Made by a program: the position numbers and the translations under genes. The notes beneath the pieces are model-generated. The model searched no databases and was not told the DNA's origin. It worked only from the letters and a program-made list of their open reading frames with translations. This document shows positions 54,717-63,837 of a stretch of DNA of 64,000 bases, in pieces (the stretch's first letter is position 1; every line of letters begins with the position of its first letter). This DNA is from an uncultured Coriobacteriaceae bacterium. Its GTDB lineage: Bacteria > Actinomycetota > Coriobacteriia > Coriobacteriales > Coriobacteriaceae. The DNA is taken from contig CALULH010000003.1 in assembly GCA_944321435.1 (NCBI GenBank), positions 124,001-188,000 of the forward strand, read 5' to 3'.

Positions 54717-55471
54717 GTTCCTGTCCTTTCTCGTATGGTCTGCCCGCGGGGCGGGCCGGTTACCGGAGGGATGACGGGGCGTGCCAGGTCGGCCAGGGTC
54801 GCGCCGGAGCTTCTCAGCCGCTCGGCGCGGCGCGCGCAGCGTTTGAACCGCGAGAAGCTGCGCAGTGCGCGCCGCGGGTTGGCGTACACCTTCCAGCAGC
54901 CGAAGCAGATGAAGTCGCGCCCGCGGTGGGTGATGAAGCCCATGACGTCCTCGTAGGGGTAGCCCAAGAAGAAGCCCATCTCGTGGGGCAGTCCCGCTGC
55001 GCACGAGAAGCGCGCGCCCAGCTGGGCGAGAAGCGCGGCGCAGAAGGGGCCGGGGGAGCGGGGCTCCGTTCGGTAGCCCATCTGCCCCAGCGCGCGGGAC
55101 GTCCGCGGATCCGAAAGGCTGCGCGCCAGGCGGTCGGGGCGGTAGAGGTACACGATGGCTCCGCAGGGGCGCCAGGCAAGCACGCGGGCGCGGATACCGC
55201 TGGGGGCAAGCTCGCGTTCGCAGGCGCCCAGCAGCCGGGCAAGAAGCGCGCGGCGCGCCCGTTGCCCGGCGGTGGGGGAGGGGCCGTGCGCGTTGTCGCC
55301 GGGCCCATGGCCTTGGAACGCGCAGTCAGGGTGCGCTGGGTCGTCGGGCCGCGGCGAGGCAAAGTTGCCCACGAAGGTGAACATGCTGGCCGGGCGCGCG
55401 TCCAACAGCACGGCGGCGCAATGGGTGGCGATCGCGTCCTCCAGCGCGCTCAGCGTGAGCGGTCGTTCCAT
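54713..55471 (-). CDS. DUF3793 family protein
   Basis: A 252-residue protein. The family motif HEMGFFLGYPYEDVMGFI (about 164-181) and CFGCWKVYANP follow, with RARVLAWRPCGAIVYLYRPD in the middle. DUF3793 genes are often coupled to flavodoxin in anaerobes, as here. An iron-box-like dyad lies upstream. Between about residues 40 and 70 there is a poorly conserved Pro/Gly/His insertion. Function unknown. Confidence 0.85.
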   Translation of the reverse strand: MERPLTLSALEDAIATHCAAVLLDARPASMFTFVGNFASPRPDDPAHPDCAFQGHGPGDNAHGPSPTAGQRARRALLARLLGACERELAPSGIRARVLAWRPCGAIVYLYRPDRLARSLSDPRTSRALGQMGYRTEPRSPGPFCAALLAQLGARFSCAAGLPHEMGFFLGYPYEDVMGFITHRGRDFICFGCWKVYANPRRALRSFSRFKRCARRAERLRSSGATLADLARPVIPPVTGPPRGQTIRERTGT

Positions 55472-55544
55472 GGCGGCTCCTCTCGGGTCCGTGGTCCGGC
55501 GCGGCGCTGCTTCCGCACAGCGCTTCGAGTTAGGTGGCAGTAAG

Positions 55545-55556
55545 TTAGCCTGCTAA
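55545..55556. promoter_or_regulatory. Possible iron-regulator (DtxR/IdeR-like) box
   Basis: TTAGC-CT-GCTAA dyad inside AGTTAGCCTGCTAAAACT, partly matching the DtxR consensus TTAGGTTAGCCTAACCTAA. It lies 74-85 bp before the DUF3793-flavodoxin operon (minus strand). Confidence 0.4.
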
Positions 55557-55664
55557 AACTCTAGCCGGACTATACGGTATGTTCGCCAGAAAGTAAACAC
55601 TGTCTAACAATAATGTCATGAATGGTGGGAGCTTACCGTGCGACGTTCACTCTTGCCGCTCAGA

Positions 55665-55770
55665 AACGGTTGCATGCAATCTTGTTTGACTGGCGCCTGT
55701 TTTAGGCCGATAAGCGAACGAGATTGCATGCAGCTGCCGTTAGGCGATCAAGACTGCATGCAACAGGCGT
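55665..55770. repeat. TTGCATGCAA repeat array, 30-bp spacing
   Basis: Three units with consensus CRAGAYTGCATGCARC. The GCATGC cores lie at 55672 (reverse orientation), 55726 and 55756 (direct, exactly 30 bp apart). The gap between first and second contains GATAAGCGAACGAG. Same inverted architecture as the larger arrays. The rest of the 55472-55801 gap has only the iron-box candidate. Confidence 0.75.
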
Positions 55771-55801
55771 GGTCGGACGCCGCTTTTCTCGTCCTGCCGC
55801 C

Positions 55802-56755
55802 CTACCACCAGGCGAGCTGGCCTATGTTGTCGCGGATGTGCGCGCAGGACCGGGCAAAGGCCTGCTCCTCCGCAGACGTCAGGTTGAGGTGCAGCACCTC
55901 TTCCACGCCGCCGGCGCCCACGCAGCACGGCAGCGACGCCCAGTGTCCCTCCTGCCCGTACTGCCCGGTCAGCAGCGTGGAGCAGGGTATGACGGCGTGC
56001 TCGTTGCAGAGCACCGCGCGCGCGATGCGCGCCGCGGCCGCCGCCACGCCGTACTCGGTGCAGCACTTGCCCTGGACCACGGCGTAGCCGTTCATGCGCG
56101 CCCGCTCCTCCAGCTCGGCGTGGTCGAGCGCAAAGCGGTCGGGCTGCTCGCGCTCAAGCTCGTCCAGCGGCTTGCCGCCGATGCGCGCATGCGACCATGC
56201 GGCAAACTGGCTGAAGCCGTGCTCTCCCAGCATGTAGGCGTCAATGGATCCCTGTTCGTAGCCGGTGGCCTGCGACAGCACGCAGCGCAGCCGCGCCGAG
56301 TCGAGCGCCGTGCCCGAGCCGATGATCTTGGCCGGGTCGTACCCCGTCAGATGCCAGATGGCCGTGGCCACCACGTCGCAGGGGTTGGCGATGCTCACCC
56401 ATACGCCCGCGAAGCCGGCGTCCGCAATGGTGCGCGCAAACGTGCGCACCTCGGCGGCGGTGACCTGCAGCTCGCCGTCGCGGTTCTCGAGCGCGGCCTC
56501 AACGTGCCCGGCGGCGTTGACGATGACGTCGCAGCCGGCAAGTGCGGCGTAGTCGGCCCCGGCGCCCTCGACGCGTACGGCATGCGGCGCAAACGACAGG
56601 CTGTCGCGCAGGTCTTGGACCTCCGAGGCGAGCTTCTCTGGTTTGACGTCCACCAGCACCAGCTCGTCTGCGGTTCCCTGGGCGATAAGCGCGCTTGCCA
56701 CATGCGCGCCCACGTGCCCCGCGCCGATGATGCCGACCTTGCGTACACTTCCCAT
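55802..56755 (-). CDS. L-lactate/2-hydroxyacid dehydrogenase (LDH/MDH superfamily)
   Basis: A 317-residue NAD-dependent dehydrogenase. Seen: GIIGAGHVGAHVASALI (Rossmann), VSIANPCDVV, GTALDSARLRCVLSQ (substrate Arg), and the catalytic His in MLGEHGFSQF. The mobile specificity loop after VNAAGH reads VEAALENRDGEL and not the common PxKPGxTR-like form of LDH, so a substrate such as 2-hydroxyisocaproate is plausible (L-HicDH-like). AAGGAG lies before the ATG at 56755; the longer frame upstream lacks a site. Confidence 0.85.
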   Translation of the reverse strand: MGSVRKVGIIGAGHVGAHVASALIAQGTADELVLVDVKPEKLASEVQDLRDSLSFAPHAVRVEGAGADYAALAGCDVIVNAAGHVEAALENRDGELQVTAAEVRTFARTIADAGFAGVWVSIANPCDVVATAIWHLTGYDPAKIIGSGTALDSARLRCVLSQATGYEQGSIDAYMLGEHGFSQFAAWSHARIGGKPLDELEREQPDRFALDHAELEERARMNGYAVVQGKCCTEYGVAAAAARIARAVLCNEHAVIPCSTLLTGQYGQEGHWASLPCCVGAGGVEEVLHLNLTSAEEQAFARSCAHIRDNIGQLAWW

Positions 56756-57118
56756 GTGCGGTCTCCTTCTGCGGCTTGCGGTTGTGCGGCATGATAGCAG
56801 CCCGGCGTCGCCGCATGTGCGGCTGCGCAGCGCGGGAAACACGCCGGACATCTACCGGGTCGGCGCGCCGCCCGGAGCTGTTTCTCACAATTCCTTGTCT
56901 TATGTGTTCTCCTGGGGGGATCCGCAGGAGCGGGCGGGGCGCTCCGGCATGAGGGGCGCTGCGATGGGGTACCATGGCCCCATCATATGTCTGCCAGCTG
57001 CGCGGAAGGCGTCCCTTCAGCCGCGGGCAGCCGCGTTTCTCGCCCTGAGCGGGCCGAATACCGCGGCTGCGCGATGGACGGGGGTGTCTGCGGCGGCCTT
57101 AGCCATAGGGAGGTTCCC
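56756..57118. other. Divergent gap, LDH-like and BI-1 genes
   Basis: 363 bp. No reading frame or repeat that I trust. It must carry both promoters; an AT-richer stretch around 56880-56910 is the most promoter-like part. Confidence 0.4.
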
Positions 57119-57811
57119 ATGAACGAACTCGATCAGTACGAAAGCCCCTTTGTCGAGCGCAGCAGTGCCGGCGGGCGCCTGCTTTCGGCGCGCGCGTACA
57201 ACGCACTGCTCGCAGGGCTCATCCTCGTCTCGTTTATCGTGATGGGCCTGTGCGCGCGGTGGAGCGGATCGCCTGCGTTTGCGCTGGCCCTGGGCGAGAA
57301 CGCCCTGATCGTCACGATCGGCTGCCTGGTGGGCAGCATCGTTGGGCTCATTGCCATGAGCTTCGGGCGCTCCAGGGAGAGCCTGGGGCTCAGCGTTGCC
57401 GGCTACGCGCTCTTCACGGCCACCTTCGGCTTCACCACGTCCCTGGCCCTGGCGCAGTACTCCATGCAGGACATATCCACGGCCCTGTTGGCCACGGCCG
57501 GCATTGTGGCGGTGTTCGGTGCGGCTGGGTTGGCGTTCCCGCAGTTCTTCGCCAAGATCCAAGGCGTGCTCTTCGTGGCGCTGCTGGCGTTGGTCGTGGT
57601 CGAGGTGGTGCTCGGGCTCATGGGCGCGAGTCAGTCGTTCACCGATATCGCGGTCGTCCTGGTCTTCTGCGGCTTCATAGGGTGGGACGTGTACCGCGCC
57701 TCGACCGACGAGCCCACCGTCAACAACGCCATCTGGTACGCGGTGGAGATGTTCCTCGACATCATCAACGTGTTCCTGCGCGTGCTCGACCTGATCGGAA
57801 GCCGCGACTAA
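57119..57811 (+). CDS. Bax inhibitor-1/YccA-family membrane protein
   Basis: A 230-residue protein with seven hydrophobic helices after a 30-residue cytoplasmic start (MNELDQYESPFVERSS). SLALAQYSMQDISTALLATA and the late FCGFIGWDVYR, with acidic residues near the C-terminus (YAVEMFLDIINVFLRVLDLI), fit the BI-1 group of proton/Ca2+ leak proteins and FtsH-linked YccA. AGGGAGG lies before the ATG. Confidence 0.9.
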   Translation: MNELDQYESPFVERSSAGGRLLSARAYNALLAGLILVSFIVMGLCARWSGSPAFALALGENALIVTIGCLVGSIVGLIAMSFGRSRESLGLSVAGYALFTATFGFTTSLALAQYSMQDISTALLATAGIVAVFGAAGLAFPQFFAKIQGVLFVALLALVVVEVVLGLMGASQSFTDIAVVLVFCGFIGWDVYRASTDEPTVNNAIWYAVEMFLDIINVFLRVLDLIGSRD

Positions 57812-57828
57812 GGACGTTGGGGCATTCG

Positions 57829-58680
57829 TCAGCGGCGCTGATTGCGCTGCCACAGCAAAGCCAGGCCGCGGAGGGTGAGCGTCTCATCAACCGCGGCCTG
57901 GTGCCTGAGCAGCGCGGCCATGTGCCGCGCGTCGTTGCCGGTGAGGATGACGGGTATGTCGCGGGAGGCTCCGCCTGCCGTCAGCTCGGCCAGGATCCCG
58001 TCCAAAAGGCCGTCGATGCGCGCGACCTCGCCCAAGACCAGCCCTGACTGCATGGCTGCGCGCGTGTTGCGCCCGATGACCCGCTCGGGCGCGCGCAGCT
58101 CTATCTCGGGCAGGCGCGCCGCGGCGTCGGCCAGCGCCCGCGCCCCCAGCGCAACGCCCGGCGCGATGACGCCGCCCGCAAACGCCCCCTGCGCGTCCAC
58201 GACCTCGAAGTTCGTCGTGGTCCCCAGGTCCACCACCACGGCCGGCGCGCCGTAGGCCTCCCGCGCCGCGACTACGTCGGCCACGCGGTCCGAACCCACC
58301 TCGGACGGGTCGTCGTAGCGCATGGCGATGCCGCTCTTGAGCCCGGGGCCCACCACCAGCGGCCTGCCGCCGGGGCAGCACCGACCGCACGCGCGCTTCC
58401 ATGCGGCGCCCACCGACGGCACCACGCATGACAGGATGGCCCCGTCGACGGCGTCGCGCCCCAAGAGCTCCAGCGCGTGGCGTATCTGCACGAGCGCCTC
58501 GTCGGCCGTTACCGGCACCAGCGTGGTGAGCTCGCAGGAGCCGATGAGCTCCGGCTGGCCGGCGCCTGCGGCGTCCGGTGCGGAGGGGGCCCTGAACAGC
58601 CCAAAGCGCGTCACGGTGTTGCCCACGTCCACGCACAGCACGCATTGCCCGCTGTCGGTGCCCCCGGTTCTGCTCGTCAT
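57829..58680 (-). CDS. coaX: Type III pantothenate kinase
   Basis: A 283-residue protein that phosphorylates pantothenate in CoA synthesis. N-terminal ASKHA motif CVDVGNTVTRFGLF (about 15-28), then GPGLKSGIAMRYDDPSEVGS, catalytic DRVADVVAA and VDLGTTTNFEVVDAQGAFAG. GGAGGG lies before the ATG at 58680. It is convergent with the BI-1 gene (17-bp gap) and divergent from the OPT transporter. Confidence 0.93.
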   Translation of the reverse strand: MTSRTGGTDSGQCVLCVDVGNTVTRFGLFRAPSAPDAAGAGQPELIGSCELTTLVPVTADEALVQIRHALELLGRDAVDGAILSCVVPSVGAAWKRACGRCCPGGRPLVVGPGLKSGIAMRYDDPSEVGSDRVADVVAAREAYGAPAVVVDLGTTTNFEVVDAQGAFAGGVIAPGVALGARALADAAARLPEIELRAPERVIGRNTRAAMQSGLVLGEVARIDGLLDGILAELTAGGASRDIPVILTGNDARHMAALLRHQAAVDETLTLRGLALLWQRNQRR

Positions 58681-58799
58681 AAGAACCCTCCGAATCCACA
58701 ATCATCAAGCGCTCGCGGCTCCTGCCCTGCATTATACTGAACGGGCTGCCGTAACCCGACTCCCCGTCAGAGGGGGAGCGGATATACGAAGGAGACAAC

Positions 58800-60533
58800 A
58801 TGGGCAAGGCAACTGGCCGCGCGGGTCTGCGCGGGCAGCTTTCTGCAGCCGGTATCGGTATCGGCTGCGTGGGCTGCGTCATCATCACGGCGTCCTCGGC
58901 GTACACCGCCCTCAAAATGGGCGCGCTGCCGTGGCCGACCATCTTCACGTCCATCACCGCGCTGGTGCTGCTGCGCGCGGTGGGACGCACGAGCCTCAAC
59001 GAAGCAAATATCACGCAGGTCATCATGTCCGCCGGATCCATGGTGGCGGGCGGGTTGGCGTTTACCGTGCCGGGCATTTGGATCCTGGGCCTCGATAACC
59101 GCGCCAGCTGGCCCGAGATGCTCGCCGTGGCGCTGGCCGGCACGCTTTTGGGCCTGGTTTGCACGGCGCTCATCCGCAAGCACTTTGTGGACGATTCCGA
59201 CCTCGAGTACCCCATCGGAACCGCTGCGGCCGAGACGCTGCTGGCGAGCCGCGCGGGCGGTGCTATGGGCCGCAAGCTCTTCGGGTCCATGGCGGCGGCG
59301 GGCGTCTGGACCGTGGCCCGCGACGTGCTGGGGTGGATCCCGTCCATGGTGGGCCAGCTCGCCATCCCGGGCGTGGCCATGGGCGTGCAGATGTCCCCCA
59401 TGCGGCTGGCCATCGGTTTTCTGGTGGGCGGCCGGTCCATCGCGTTCTGGTTTGCCGGGGCGCTGATCGGCGCGTTCGGCATAACGGTGGGGGGCACGGC
59501 GCTGGGCCTGTGGGACACGGCCGGCGCGCGCGGCATCGTGAGCAGTCTGGGCATGGGGCTTATGATGGGCTCCGGCGCGGGCGTGGTGCTGAAGGACGTG
59601 GCGCTGCCCGCGCTGCGCTCCCTGCGGCGCCGTGCGGTCGCAGGCGCTGCGGGCGAGAAGGACGACGGCTACGGCTCCCAGAGCGTTGACAGATCCCCTG
59701 CGGCTTCTGTCGCCCCGCGCCGCGCATCCCGCTTCCTCGATGCGTTCTCCCACTTCGATGCGGGGCTTCTCGCCCTCATGGCGGCCGCGGCGGCGCTTAT
59801 CGCCTGCTTTGCCTTGGGCCTCGGGCCGGTGGTGAGCGCGGTTATCGTGCTGCTCTCCTTTGTGACGGCGGTTATGAGCGCGCAATCCGTGGGGCAGAGC
59901 GGCATCGACCCCATGGAGATCTTCGGTCTTATCGTGCTGCTGGCGGTGGCGGCGTTTGCCGACGTGACGCAGGTGCAGCTGTTCTTTGTCGCCGGCGTCA
60001 TCGCGGTGGCATGCGGTTTGGCGGGCGATGTCATGAGCGACTTCAAGACCGGCCAGATCATCGGCACCGATCCGCGCACGCTCTGGCTGGGGCAGGTGGT
60101 CGGCGCCCTTCTGGGCGCAGTGGTGGCCGTGGCGGTGCTCGTGGCGCTGGCGGCGGCGTACGGGACCGATGCGTTCGGCGGCGACGGCGCATTCGTGGCC
60201 GCTCAAGCCGAGGTGGTCGCCACCATGGTCGCGGGCGTTCCCAGCGTTCCGGCGTTTGCGCTGGGCCTTGCGGCCGGCGCGGTTCTCTACTGCGCGGGGA
60301 TTCCGGCCATGATGCTGGGCCTCGGCGTGTACCTGCCGTTCTACATGAGCCTTTCGGCTGCGCTTGGCGCGGTTGCGCGCAAGGTCTACGACGCCGTATG
60401 CCGCAGCCGCGGCACCGATCCGACTGCGGCCGAGGAAAACGGCTGCGTGGTGGCAAGCGGCATCCTGGGCGGCGAGTCCATCATCGGCGTGCTGGTGGCC
60501 TTTGCCAGCGTGGCCGCAGGGCTGATGGGGTAG
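58800..60533 (+). CDS. OPT-family oligopeptide transporter
   Basis: A 577-residue protein with about 14 hydrophobic helices: start GQLSAAGIGIGCVGCVIITA, then SSAYTALKMGALPWPTIFTS, an NEANITQVIMSAG motif, and a central loop EKDDGYGSQSVDRS. It ends GGESIIGVLVAFASVAAGLM, the usual OPT C-terminal pattern. It imports peptides or metal-peptide complexes with protons. AAGGAG lies before the ATG. The exact substrate is unknown. Confidence 0.9.
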   Translation: MGKATGRAGLRGQLSAAGIGIGCVGCVIITASSAYTALKMGALPWPTIFTSITALVLLRAVGRTSLNEANITQVIMSAGSMVAGGLAFTVPGIWILGLDNRASWPEMLAVALAGTLLGLVCTALIRKHFVDDSDLEYPIGTAAAETLLASRAGGAMGRKLFGSMAAAGVWTVARDVLGWIPSMVGQLAIPGVAMGVQMSPMRLAIGFLVGGRSIAFWFAGALIGAFGITVGGTALGLWDTAGARGIVSSLGMGLMMGSGAGVVLKDVALPALRSLRRRAVAGAAGEKDDGYGSQSVDRSPAASVAPRRASRFLDAFSHFDAGLLALMAAAAALIACFALGLGPVVSAVIVLLSFVTAVMSAQSVGQSGIDPMEIFGLIVLLAVAAFADVTQVQLFFVAGVIAVACGLAGDVMSDFKTGQIIGTDPRTLWLGQVVGALLGAVVAVAVLVALAAAYGTDAFGGDGAFVAAQAEVVATMVAGVPSVPAFALGLAAGAVLYCAGIPAMMLGLGVYLPFYMSLSAALGAVARKVYDAVCRSRGTDPTAAEENGCVVASGILGGESIIGVLVAFASVAAGLMG

Positions 60534-60574
60534 GGGCCGGAGCCTTTCCTCTCGTTCTTGCGTAAGGCGAGAAA

Positions 60575-60718
60575 AACGCGGCGGACGGCCGGCCCGCAGA
60601 CGTCTCGGAGGAGGCTGCCTGGCAAGAAGGCGACGTGGTGGAGATAACCTGGACGGTGACCCCGTCGTCGCTCAGCGCGTCGATCATCGCCGCCGATACG
60701 GTGGTCGCGCACCGGTAA
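60575..60718 (+). pseudogene. Orphan C-terminal coding fragment
   Basis: An open frame without a start codon, ending at the TAA at 60716. It reads EEAAWQEGDVVEITWTVTPS and ends SASIIAADTVVAHR, with the look of a beta-rich domain end. It lies in the 348-bp gap between the OPT and ilvE genes. Probably the tail of a deleted gene, though chance cannot be excluded at this length and GC content. Confidence 0.3.
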
Positions 60719-60881
60719 GGCCACCCTTCTCGCCCCTATGCGGCAAGCGTAACGCCGGCGCAACATTTGCGGGGGAGGCCGGCAGGCGCTCTGCGGCCGG
60801 TGGTATGATGATCCGCATCTTGGACATTGCAAGAGAGAGGGCCGGTACCCGTTGGGGTGCGGCCTGCGGAAGGAGCGTACC

Positions 60882-61925
60882 ATGGCGGTCGAAAAGAGGG
60901 ACATCGACTGGGGCAGCCTGGGCTTTGCCTACCGTCCCACGGACTATAGCTATGTCTGCAACTACAAGGACGGCGCGTGGGAGGAGGGCGGCCTCACCAC
61001 CGACCACACCCTCACGCTCTCCGAGTGCGCGGGCATCTTCCATTACTGCCAGGAGGTCTTCGAGGGACTCAAGGCGTACACCACCGAGGACGGCCGCATC
61101 GTCTGCTTCCGCCCCGATCTCAACGCCAGCCGCATGGCCGATTCCGCCCGCCGCATCGTCATGCCCCCGTTCCCGGAGGACAAGTTCATCGAGGCCGTCA
61201 AGATGGTCGTGAAGGCCAACGAGGCCTGGGTGCCGCCGTTCGGCTCGGGCGCAACGCTCTACGTGCGCCCGTTCATGGTGGCCACCGGCAACGTCATCGG
61301 CGTTGCCCCGGCTGACGAGTACCAGTTCCGCATCCTGGTGACGCCCGTGGGCCCGTACTACAAGGGCGGCGTCAAGCCCGTGGCCCTGCAGGTGCCCGAG
61401 TACGACCGCGCCGCGCCGCACGGCACCGGCGCCATCAAGGCCGGTCTGAACTACGCCATGAGCCTGTACCCCAGTGTGCTGGCGCACGAGGGCGGCTTTG
61501 CCGACAACATGTTCCTGGACCCGCAGACCCACACTTACGTCGAGGAGTCCGGCGGCGCCAACTTCCTCTTCGTTGACAAGGAGGGCACGCTCGTGGTGCC
61601 CCAGTCCGCCACCAACTCCATCCTGCCGTCCATCACCCGCCGCAGCCTGGTGCAGGTGGCGCAGGACATGCTCGGCATGACCGTGGTGGAGCGCCCGGTC
61701 AAGTTCGCCGAGGTCGAGGCCGGCGACTTCGTGGAGTGCGGCATGTGCGGCACCGCCGCGGTCATCAGCCCGGTGGGCAAGGTCGTCAACGGCGATGAGG
61801 AGATCGTCTTCGCGAGCGGCATGGAGGAGGTCGGTCCCGTCATGAAGAAGCTGCGCGAGACCTTGACCGGCATCCAGTCCGGCGAGATCGCCGGCCCCGA
61901 GGGCTGGGTCGTCGAGATCGCCTAA
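60882..61925 (+). CDS. ilvE: Branched-chain amino acid aminotransferase
   Basis: A 347-residue fold-type IV PLP enzyme. Seen: FHYCQEVFEGLKAYTTEDGR, RPDLNASRM, the PLP lysine in GAIKAGLNYAMSL, and ECGMCGTAAVISPVGKV. The last step of leucine, isoleucine and valine synthesis, and the first of their breakdown. AAGGAG lies before the ATG at 60882. It is a single gene with no ilv cluster around it. Confidence 0.95.
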   Translation: MAVEKRDIDWGSLGFAYRPTDYSYVCNYKDGAWEEGGLTTDHTLTLSECAGIFHYCQEVFEGLKAYTTEDGRIVCFRPDLNASRMADSARRIVMPPFPEDKFIEAVKMVVKANEAWVPPFGSGATLYVRPFMVATGNVIGVAPADEYQFRILVTPVGPYYKGGVKPVALQVPEYDRAAPHGTGAIKAGLNYAMSLYPSVLAHEGGFADNMFLDPQTHTYVEESGGANFLFVDKEGTLVVPQSATNSILPSITRRSLVQVAQDMLGMTVVERPVKFAEVEAGDFVECGMCGTAAVISPVGKVVNGDEEIVFASGMEEVGPVMKKLRETLTGIQSGEIAGPEGWVVEIA

Positions 61926-61965
61926 CGCCTGCGGTGCATGGGCCCGCTCGGGCGGGTGTTCCGCC

Positions 61966-62041
61966 GGGCGAGAAGCGCCTGCCAGTAGGTTGGCCGGGCG
62001 AGAAGCGCCTGCAGGGCGAAAAAGCCCGGATGGGCGAGAAG
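61966..62041. repeat. GGGCGAGAAG repeats at 30-bp spacing
   Basis: GGGCGAGAAGCGCCTGC starts at 61966 and 61996 (30 bp apart). GGGCGAAAA follows at 62014 and GGGCGAGAAGA at 62032. It looks like a degraded relative of the 30-bp arrays without the CATACG half. Confidence 0.6.
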
Positions 62042-62059
62042 AACAGCGCTTGCGCGCGC

Positions 62060-62098
62060 GGCGCCGGGTCCCCAAGAGGATCCGGCGCCGCTTTTTTT
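62060..62098 (+). terminator. Intrinsic terminator after ilvE
   Basis: GGCGCCGGGTCC pairs with GGATCCGGCGCC (one G-T), 6-nt loop, then a long T-run. Confidence 0.92.
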
Positions 62099-62230
62099 AC
62101 AGCTCAATACGGGGTTCCAACAGGCCGCGCCAAGCGGGGGCGGCATACCAAGCGGCAGGTGGGGAACTTGCGGGCTGGGGAACTTGCGCGGCCATTCGTT
62201 GCGAGATCCAGCGGGAGCTCCGGCTGCGCG

Positions 62231-63670
62231 CTATTCCGCCTGCTTCCAGCTGGCTAGCATGGCGATAAGCGCCACGGGCGGCACCACCGCAATCACCGCT
62301 AGTAAGATATAGGCCTCGCGCGTGCCAGCTAGGGTGGCGGCGGCCATGTCTGCGGCGCCGGCCTGCGCGGTGTTGACCACGAGCGTCACCACGCTCGTGC
62401 CCATGGCGCCCGCCAGTTGCTGCAGCGTGTTGATGACTGCGTTGCCGTCGGCCCTCACGCGGTCCGGCAGCGTCTGCAGCGCGGTGGTCATGGTGTTGCC
62501 GATCATGAGCGACTGCCCGAAAGCAAACAGCACGTAGATGCCGGTGGCAAGCATGGTGTGCAGGTTGGCCGAGCATAGCGCCAGCAGTACCACAGCCGCC
62601 AGCAGGCAGCACGACCCGGTGAAAATGGGTCGGCGCGGCCCCAGGCTGTCCAGGATGCGACCGGACAACGGCGCCATCACTGCGCCCACGGCGCATCCCA
62701 GAAGCAGGATCGACCCGGCTTCGGTCTCGCCGGCGCCCATGACCATCTGAGCGTAGTTGGGCAGCAAGAAGGATAGGCCCAGCACGCAGAACTGCACGCA
62801 TACAATGGCTAGAAGACCCAGGCAGAATCGCCTTACACCAAAGACCTCCAGGCGGATCAGCGGCGCAGACGTGTGCTTCTCGCGCACGGTAAACAGGATG
62901 AGCAGCATCGCGAACGCTGCCAGCAGTCCCAGGGTGATGGGTGCGGTCAGGCCTTGGGCGCCCGCCTCACTGACACCCAGCACCAACGCGGCAAACGAGA
63001 GCGCCAGCAGCGCCCAGCCGGGCACGTCGAAGGGGCTCTTCTCAACCGCATGGCTCTGGCGGATGGATGTCACGCCCAGTACTAAAGCCATGGCGAGAAT
63101 CGGCAGCAGCGCGGCAAAGATCATGCGCCAGCCGTATGTCTCGGCCAGCCACCCGCCCACCGACGGACCCACGGCCGGCGCCATGGCGGTGACCAGCGTG
63201 CCGATGCCCATCATGACGCCGATATGCTTTTGCGGCGCCTGCTCGGTGATGATGTTGAACATGAGCGGCAGCGCAATGCCGGTGCCCACGCCTTCCAGCA
63301 CGCGGCCGGTCAGGAGCATGGGGAAAGACTGCGCCGTGAATCCGCAGAGGATGCCGGCCACGTAGAACACCATGGCCGCCACAAAGATATGCTTAGTGCG
63401 GAAGCGCCGGTTGAGGTAAGACGATGTGGGTACGATGGCGGCCAAAACCAGCAGGTAAGACGTGGTGAGCCATTGCACGGTCGAGGTGGTGATGCCGAAC
63501 TCGGCCATGAGGGTGGGGAAGGTCACGTTCATGGCTGTTTCCACCACCACGCCTGAAAAGGACATGATGCCGGCGGCCACCACGGACATGATGAGCTTGG
63601 CGTCCAGCACGCGGCTGAACGGTTGGGCCGGCGTGACAGCTTTCGGCGGGGCAGACGTGCTCGTGCGCAT
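62231..63670 (-). CDS. DHA2-family (EmrB/QacA-like) MFS exporter
   Basis: A 479-residue protein with about 14 membrane helices. Motif C-like region IVVPTS-type segment SYLNRRFRTKHIFVAAMVFY, motif B RVLEGVGTGIALPL, and GPSVGGWLAETYGWRMIF of the multidrug DHA2 group. AAGGAG lies before the ATG at 63670. A proton-driven multidrug exporter is likely. No regulator gene is adjacent within the window. Confidence 0.92.
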   Translation of the reverse strand: MRTSTSAPPKAVTPAQPFSRVLDAKLIMSVVAAGIMSFSGVVVETAMNVTFPTLMAEFGITTSTVQWLTTSYLLVLAAIVPTSSYLNRRFRTKHIFVAAMVFYVAGILCGFTAQSFPMLLTGRVLEGVGTGIALPLMFNIITEQAPQKHIGVMMGIGTLVTAMAPAVGPSVGGWLAETYGWRMIFAALLPILAMALVLGVTSIRQSHAVEKSPFDVPGWALLALSFAALVLGVSEAGAQGLTAPITLGLLAAFAMLLILFTVREKHTSAPLIRLEVFGVRRFCLGLLAIVCVQFCVLGLSFLLPNYAQMVMGAGETEAGSILLLGCAVGAVMAPLSGRILDSLGPRRPIFTGSCCLLAAVVLLALCSANLHTMLATGIYVLFAFGQSLMIGNTMTTALQTLPDRVRADGNAVINTLQQLAGAMGTSVVTLVVNTAQAGAADMAAATLAGTREAYILLAVIAVVPPVALIAMLASWKQAE

Positions 63671-63837
63671 ATTTCTCCTTGTAGGGTTGAGGCGTGGGCA
63701 AGAATGTCTCGGGGCTTGCCCGCGGTTCAGTATAGGAGAAGCGCAGGGGGAAATGCTTTCAGGTTCACATTCAGGTTCAGGGCCGTCGGGCGAGGATCTT
63801 CTCTGGACAGGGCATCGTTGTCCTTGTCGGCTGCGGC

